Below, piece after piece: positions 27,728 through 33,273 of a stretch of 33,273 nucleotides of DNA. The notes under the pieces are model-generated. The model saw nothing but the letters and a program-made list of their open reading frames with translations. It was not told the DNA's origin and searched no databases. Source of the DNA: Alphaproteobacteria bacterium (GTDB lineage Bacteria; Pseudomonadota; Alphaproteobacteria; Caulobacterales; Maricaulaceae); contig JAJRSG010000154.1 of NCBI GenBank assembly GCA_024278915.1, positions 1 through 33,273 of the forward strand, read 5' to 3'. How positions within the stretch are numbered: the first letter of the stretch is position 1; each line of letters opens with the position of its first letter. A program made the translations under genes and the position numbers.

Positions 27728-29929
27728 CTAAAGGGCGTTAATAATCGTTTTGGTCGACAATATTTGCGGCAGTATTTTTGCATCATCAAGGGCCGTACCG
27801 GGGGTATAATAAAGATAAAGCGGCACGCCAACACGGTCAAACCGTTTAAGGATTTTAGCAATATCATCATCAGGATTCGTCCAATCGCCAACCAACACAT
27901 GAATGTTTTTACCAGCAAAAGCAGCGGCCACTTCCGGCTTATAGAGTGCCGATTTTTCGTTAACTTTGCAGGTTATACACCAGTCTGCTGTAAAGTACGC
28001 GAAGACAGCTTGATCATCAGCCAGCAGGCTTTCAAGACGTTCAAGGCTGTAAGGCTCGGCGTTTAATTTACGGGTAGCTATCTTATCTTGAGGGTTTTCT
28101 TTGAGATCTGGCAAAGAGACTGCTGCCCAAACAGCGCCGCCCAAGATCAGGGCAGCGAACACATTCCAAATTATTTTTTTCGGGCTCTGCCCTGCTTTCC
28201 CCTTAGCCCACATTGCCATTGATAGAAGCAGTGCGAGTACCAATACACCTAAGACATATTGCAATCCAACTTGATTACCGAGCACCCATAGCAACCAAAT
28301 CGCTGTGGCAAACATAGGGAAGGCCAACAATTGTTTGAAACTGTGCATCCATGCGCCGGGTTTTGGTATCCATGCCCGTGCAGCAGGAAAATAACACAGT
28401 AATAAATACGGCATGGCCAAGCCCATACCTAATCCGAGAAATATTAAAATGGTGGTTGTGATCGGTTGTGTAAGTGCATAACCCAAAGCGCCTCCCATAA
28501 AGGGAGCCGTACAAGGGGACGCTACGACAACAGCAAGTACACCTGTGAAAAATTCAGCTTTGAACCCACTGCCTTGCGTAATGCCCTGCCCTACATTGGA
28601 AAGGCTACTGCCAAATTCGAACAAACCAGCTAAATTAGCGCCGATCGCCCCAATAAACAAAACCAAGACGACAAGAACCACAGGATGTTGCATTTGGAAC
28701 CCCCAGCCAGCATAGCTCCCTGCCCCTCGCAGAGCCGACAACACAAGAGCAAACAGCAAGAAAGAGCTAAGGATACCTGCAGTGTACACAAGACCGTTCT
28801 TACGCGCTGTTTTCAATCCCTCCCCTGATAACTTGACCAAACTTAGTGCCTTCAGACTTAGAATGGGCAAGACGCAAGGCATTAAGTTTAAAAGTAGCCC
28901 GCCAAAAACAGCTAAACCAATGGCTGCAATTAATTGTACGAACGTCCCTTTTTTTGAACTATCCACAAGAGCAACTTCGCCACCCGAAGATGACAAGTTT
29001 TCTTGTTCAACGACAACTATTTGCGACAAGTCACCAAGCTCAGCAGAAACAATATAAGACTGCATTTTCCCACTATCACCTTTTACAGTGAGCACAAGGT
29101 CGCTTTGCGGCGTTTTGATTAGCTGAGGCGTTGCCTTAGCCAAAAACCCTGAACCAGAAGCACTAATGCCAACGGGCCTTAAGCTAGCATGATCGATGGT
29201 TCGCCGAGCCCCTGGAAATAACGCGATTTCCCCGTCCCGCTTTATTGCCGCAGGAGTTTCTACATGAAAGAGAACATTCTCTTCACCGTATGGACCATAT
29301 GTAGCCGTCCAATCCATTCTTACTGGTACTTTTGTACGTGCTACCGCAAATTCTTGATTTACGCCTTCATGTTCATTTACAGAAGAAACAGGGATATCAA
29401 GAGAAATATCTGCACTTTGCGGCACGCATAATTCATCGTCACACACCAGCCAATTTGCCGCCCCTTGTAAATGTACGACTTCACCGTTTTGATAGGAATT
29501 CGGAATTTCGGCATCAAATATGACAAGAATATCCTCATCATAACCATATGATACTAATCCCATAAAAGGTACAATGTTCGGTGCGGGAAATTGCATCGGG
29601 CCAATCACGACACCTGCCGCATTATCCCACGATATTTGAATGCTTTTTCCAGCATCTCCCGGGTTTGTCCAATAGGTGTGCCAAGTGTCCTTGGGCTTTA
29701 AAATCAGCCCTAAGCTCAATTTCCCGCCAGGTTGTATGGTGGTAAATTCAGAAATTAATTCAACAGAGCTATATTTATCTTGCACAGCTTCCGCAGCTGC
29801 CATGTCTGTTCTGAAAATGGAGGCTGAGATAAAGATAGTTACGGCAAGGCATCGCAATACAGTGCTCAAGAACCGATTAGCTCTTCCTATGATTTTATAT
29901 TTACTTTGCCCCACATTATCAAAATTCAT
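27728..29929 (-). CDS. DsbD/ScsB-like protein-disulfide reductase
   Basis: 733 aa. Periplasmic domain with ANWLVCDDELCVPQ; multi-TM region with LLLNLMPCVLPILSLKAL and ASPCTAPFMGGALGYAL; C-terminal thioredoxin motif AYFTADWCITCKVNEK. Confidence 0.93.
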   Translation of the reverse strand: MNFDNVGQSKYKIIGRANRFLSTVLRCLAVTIFISASIFRTDMAAAEAVQDKYSSVELISEFTTIQPGGKLSLGLILKPKDTWHTYWTNPGDAGKSIQISWDNAAGVVIGPMQFPAPNIVPFMGLVSYGYDEDILVIFDAEIPNSYQNGEVVHLQGAANWLVCDDELCVPQSADISLDIPVSSVNEHEGVNQEFAVARTKVPVRMDWTATYGPYGEENVLFHVETPAAIKRDGEIALFPGARRTIDHASLRPVGISASGSGFLAKATPQLIKTPQSDLVLTVKGDSGKMQSYIVSAELGDLSQIVVVEQENLSSSGGEVALVDSSKKGTFVQLIAAIGLAVFGGLLLNLMPCVLPILSLKALSLVKLSGEGLKTARKNGLVYTAGILSSFLLFALVLSALRGAGSYAGWGFQMQHPVVLVVLVLFIGAIGANLAGLFEFGSSLSNVGQGITQGSGFKAEFFTGVLAVVVASPCTAPFMGGALGYALTQPITTTILIFLGLGMGLAMPYLLLCYFPAARAWIPKPGAWMHSFKQLLAFPMFATAIWLLWVLGNQVGLQYVLGVLVLALLLSMAMWAKGKAGQSPKKIIWNVFAALILGGAVWAAVSLPDLKENPQDKIATRKLNAEPYSLERLESLLADDQAVFAYFTADWCITCKVNEKSALYKPEVAAAFAGKNIHVLVGDWTNPDDDIAKILKRFDRVGVPLYLYYTPGTALDDAKILPQILSTKTIINAL

Positions 29930-29940
29930 ATTCTTTCCTG

Positions 29941-31341
29941 TTATCTAGTTTTGGACATCTTTCGTTTGAGGCTCGTGTTTTGCAAAGCCAAACAAAATGA
30001 AAACAATGTGCTAATCGCGATCGTTCTCAAAGGGTAATCTACGATACTGTGCAACAATACCGCCAAGATAGCGATACTGGCAGCCACCCCAATCACGCCA
30101 ACACGCCGCCGTGAGCCAATGAGCGTCATAACTTTATACCCCCAATACCCAACAAACGAAAGAATAGCGATTATACCAACAAGTCCAAATTCCAAAATGA
30201 ATTCTAGGTAATCATTGTGTGTATGGGGCGAAAACACATTGGTTATAATGTTTTTGTCCTCATATAATCTAAAAATTTCTTGATAGGATCCTAGTCCGCT
30301 ACCAAATGGAAAAAATTTAGGTATAATCTCTATGGTTTTCGCGAAAACCTGCACACGGGTCATATCCCCTTCTGTAGACAAATTATTCACCAACCCTTGC
30401 ATTGTTGGGCTTAGAAACACCAAATCCCAAAAGACAAAGCCAATAAATGGGAGTGCAATCAAGAGACCGAGCACATGCATTTTGGTTATTTTCACTCGTT
30501 TCGTAAACACCACCACAGCAATCGACAAAGACACGACAACGGGCATGAGTAAATAACCTGCTACCGACGTATTTAGGGCCAAACCTATTATCAAACCGAG
30601 GATCAAAGAAATAATCAATAAGAGCCGCGGGCCAAATGAAGCTCCTGATTTACTGCGACCTTTCGAAAACAGGTCGGACAAGAGAGCAAAACTTAGCGCC
30701 AATGCCATTAGCAGCATGGTAGCTTGATGGTTCCCGTTTGAAAAGAAACCAACCGGAAGATCAGGGTTTGTCACGGCATAAAAGTAAAATGCGCCCCCCT
30801 CCATATTTACCTGTAGCAAACCAAGTCCAACAGTAAGCATCGCAAATATAACCACAGTCCAGACAGCAATTCTTTTTTCACGGTAATCGGCAAGGTGCAC
30901 AACCAATAAAAATGCAGCGATTGGTGGCAAAAAATCGAAAAGGGAGGAGAGAGTGCGCTCTGGAGCTAGAGAAATTGGTAGCCATGGCAATGGTAATTCC
31001 ATCAATTTAAAACCGTCGACAACCACCCCATGCCCCGGTAATTTCGTCCATATCGACGGGGGAAGCGGAATAATTTGTATAATACTGTAAAGGAAAACAC
31101 CACCAAAAATAAACATTAGTATTTTTGAGCGGAAAAATATTTCCCCAAGAGGAACACGCCATAAAACCCAAGCGATGATAAGGGTTGCACCACAGTACAA
31201 GCCAATTTTTGGCTGCACAACAGCTTGGCTTGTCCCACCAAAGACAAAACAAAGCAGCAAAAATATGCTTGTCCTCAAGTTTACAATTCTCTGGAATCCA
31301 CGAGGCCGCCCATAAGTAACTTCAGAATGTGTGCTGCTCAC
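29941..31341 (-). CDS. O-antigen ligase/polymerase family membrane protein
   Basis: 466 aa (GTG start), many TM helices. Wzy_C-type motif FSPHTHNDYLEFILEFGLVGIIAIL. Confidence 0.85.
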   Translation of the reverse strand: MSSTHSEVTYGRPRGFQRIVNLRTSIFLLLCFVFGGTSQAVVQPKIGLYCGATLIIAWVLWRVPLGEIFFRSKILMFIFGGVFLYSIIQIIPLPPSIWTKLPGHGVVVDGFKLMELPLPWLPISLAPERTLSSLFDFLPPIAAFLLVVHLADYREKRIAVWTVVIFAMLTVGLGLLQVNMEGGAFYFYAVTNPDLPVGFFSNGNHQATMLLMALALSFALLSDLFSKGRSKSGASFGPRLLLIISLILGLIIGLALNTSVAGYLLMPVVVSLSIAVVVFTKRVKITKMHVLGLLIALPFIGFVFWDLVFLSPTMQGLVNNLSTEGDMTRVQVFAKTIEIIPKFFPFGSGLGSYQEIFRLYEDKNIITNVFSPHTHNDYLEFILEFGLVGIIAILSFVGYWGYKVMTLIGSRRRVGVIGVAASIAILAVLLHSIVDYPLRTIAISTLFSFCLALQNTSLKRKMSKTR

Positions 31342-32570
31342 GGTTCATCTCCCACACCATCAACCTCATCGATTTCAATCTTGCGGATCAACAAATTAAC
31401 TTGTGAGGGGTATTCCGCTTTCTTGCCAAATATTTGCAAATGCTGCGCTTTGCATTCTTTATCTTTAAGAACAAATGTTTTGGTAAGCTCACGTTGGCCA
31501 TTTTTCATATCGTCGATATTGATTTCGGCTAAATTTTTCCCTGTTTCGGTACAAATCAACCAAATAACAAACCCACCGTGCCTCGAACGAAACTGCCCAT
31601 CAACATCTACTCGCAAATTGTATTCTCGGTTTTGTGGCAAAATAACGAGCTGTTGTGCCAACATTACACGTTTCCGCCCCAAACTGGACACAAGCAAGCT
31701 CTTCTCAGGTTCAAACTCGGCGAAACCATGTTCACTGTGATGTAAATACCAATTAAAGGGTCGAGGGGCCTTTAATCCAATAAAATTAGAATCAAAAACA
31801 AAACCAGTATGGTGATTCTCTTGCAAGTTTAACCGGCGCCAGATCTGTTTTGCTTGTGTGTATTGCTTAAGCGATACCAATTGATCGATAAGTGTTTGCA
31901 AAGCACTCTCTGCACTAAGAAGTTGTTGTGGCGATTGCGCCGCGGCTTCAATGATTTTCAGGGAAAGAACAGGGCGCCCCCCCTCTCGAACGACCAAGGC
32001 ATGCATAAATTTTTCTGCCCAAGCAGGGTTACGAACCATAATCGTAGCGATTTCGTCATGGGTAGCCGAGTTTTGAGCAAGTGCCAACATAATTGACATA
32101 TATTTTTCAACTTGCGACTTATCTAGCCGCATCAGCAAATCCAGTTGATGAACCGATAATCCGAAATCTGAAGTCAACACACCTAGATCATACTGACCAA
32201 TCGCAGACGCCCGTGTTCTCGGGTTTCTTTGTTGCGCCATCTTTAAGAGTGCTTTGGCACGGTCATATTCACCATTGTTTACTTTTCCATTTATAGATTC
32301 AATCAAACCTAATTGCCAAAATACACTGGCTGAAAGCGGTTCACTTTTTAATAAAGACTGTGTTCGCTTCTTTATCCCCTCTCCGGTAAAACCGGGTGCA
32401 GAATTAGCTAAATCATTGTCATTTAACTTTATCAATGCCTTCGCAAAATTGGGCCTGAATTTTAACGCCTTATCAGGAGAGGCTTGATAGGTCATTTCGG
32501 CAATTGAAACACTTAAAATAAAGTACAAAGCCAAAAGAGTAATAATTACAATAGAAAGCAGTTTCGTCAT
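31338..32570 (-). CDS. Membrane-anchored protein of unknown function, possibly TPR-like helical repeats
   Basis: The ORF track starts at 32606 with TTG; the more likely ATG is at 32570 (MTKLLSIVIITLLALYFILSVSIAEM, N-terminal TM). Helical-repeat-like middle. GTGA overlap with the O-antigen ligase-like gene. Confidence 0.65.
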   Translation of the reverse strand: MTKLLSIVIITLLALYFILSVSIAEMTYQASPDKALKFRPNFAKALIKLNDNDLANSAPGFTGEGIKKRTQSLLKSEPLSASVFWQLGLIESINGKVNNGEYDRAKALLKMAQQRNPRTRASAIGQYDLGVLTSDFGLSVHQLDLLMRLDKSQVEKYMSIMLALAQNSATHDEIATIMVRNPAWAEKFMHALVVREGGRPVLSLKIIEAAAQSPQQLLSAESALQTLIDQLVSLKQYTQAKQIWRRLNLQENHHTGFVFDSNFIGLKAPRPFNWYLHHSEHGFAEFEPEKSLLVSSLGRKRVMLAQQLVILPQNREYNLRVDVDGQFRSRHGGFVIWLICTETGKNLAEINIDDMKNGQRELTKTFVLKDKECKAQHLQIFGKKAEYPSQVNLLIRKIEIDEVDGVGDEP

Positions 32571-32600
32571 CAAATATTTGTTATCGTCAAAGCAATCGCT

Positions 32601-32630
32601 TTGCAAATTTTAATTATATCAAGCTATAAT
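32601..32630 (+). promoter_or_regulatory. Candidate sigma-70-like promoter for the nucleotide-sugar dehydrogenase
   Basis: TTGCAA (32601-32606), 18-nt spacer, TATAAT (32625-32630), in the divergent intergenic region. Confidence 0.5.
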
Positions 32631-32706
32631 TCTCTCTCATTATGCATCGCCTGCATTTGTATCACTTTCCTATAGAAAACCCAATCTAACCTTGCTAATA
32701 GTAGCC

Positions 32707-33273
32707 ATGATTTCCACCGAACAAGGGCATTTTGAAATGAACGATAAGACAATTACTGTGATCGGACTTGGCTATGTTGGTCTGCCCCTAGCTGTGGAAT
32801 TTGGAAAGAAAAGAAAAGTAATTGGGTTTGATATTGACCCTCTCCGCATCAAGGAATTGGAAGGCGGCACAGACCGCACACTTGAAGTGTTAGAACAAGA
32901 ACTCAAAGATGCAAACGGTTTGTCATTTTCAAGTGATGTCGAAGACTTAAAAGCATGTCAAATTTTCATCATAACGGTTCCGACACCTGTCGATCATGAT
33001 AAAAAACCTGACTTAACGGCCTTAAAATCTGTTACAAAAATGATTGGTAACGTTATGTCTGAAGACGCTCTCGTCATATACGAATCAACCGTATACCCTG
33101 GCTGTACGACAGAGGTATGCGTGCCAATTCTCGAAGAAACATCTGGTTTGAAGTATAATAAAAACTTCTTTGTCGGATATAGCCCAGAACGCGCCAACCC
33201 AGGCGACCGAAACCACCGCTTAACAACCATTATGAAAGTTACCGCTGGCTCTACAGAGGAAATAGCCAATGAA
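32707..33273 (+). CDS. UDP-sugar (UDP-HexNAc type) 6-dehydrogenase, TviB/WbpO-like, 3'-truncated by window edge
   Basis: Open to the window end (alternative ATG at 32737). KTITVIGLGYVGLPLAVEFGKKRKVIGFDID (Rossmann motif), FIITVPTPVD, YESTVYPGCTTEVCVPILEE, FFVGYSPERANPGD. Absent from the supplied ORF track because it has no stop in the window. Confidence 0.92.
   Translation, partial: MISTEQGHFEMNDKTITVIGLGYVGLPLAVEFGKKRKVIGFDIDPLRIKELEGGTDRTLEVLEQELKDANGLSFSSDVEDLKACQIFIITVPTPVDHDKKPDLTALKSVTKMIGNVMSEDALVIYESTVYPGCTTEVCVPILEETSGLKYNKNFFVGYSPERANPGDRNHRLTTIMKVTAGSTEEIANE

Noticed and set aside
1-33273. Mobile element, prophage, CRISPR or anti-phage defence island
   Set aside because: No transposase, integrase, phage structural gene, repeat-spacer array or recognised defence gene was seen on either strand.

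Overview
The window looks like an alphaproteobacterial chromosomal segment of about 33 kb, mostly housekeeping genes with an accessory surface-protein region at the left edge. From left to right: the 3' end of a DUF11-repeat surface protein (+); a 1698-aa DUF11/SdrD_B-like protein with a probable C-terminal outer-membrane beta-barrel (+); a convergent P-domain plus DUF11-like exported protein (-); a minus-strand metabolic run (AceE-like E1/transketolase-family enzyme, unknown 129-aa protein, acetyl-CoA synthetase, L-serine dehydratase); tRNA-Asp(GTC); DUF2147, DUF1501 and DUF1800 exported proteins; tRNA-Val(TAC); the conserved tig-clpP-clpX-lon proteostasis block; a DedA-like membrane protein; a TonB-dependent receptor; a minus-strand run of TlpA-like lipoprotein, DsbD/ScsB-like reductase, O-antigen ligase-like protein and a membrane-anchored unknown protein; and the start of a TviB/WbpO-type nucleotide-sugar dehydrogenase (+). 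No CRISPR array, transposase, integrase, phage gene or rRNA was recognised. The best candidates for something under-described are the DUF11 cargo plus giant barrel-protein pair, and the sdaA/acs/unknown/AceE-like-E1 cluster. Both are hypotheses from gene content and order. All calls come from reading the sequence and motifs; no database search was run.
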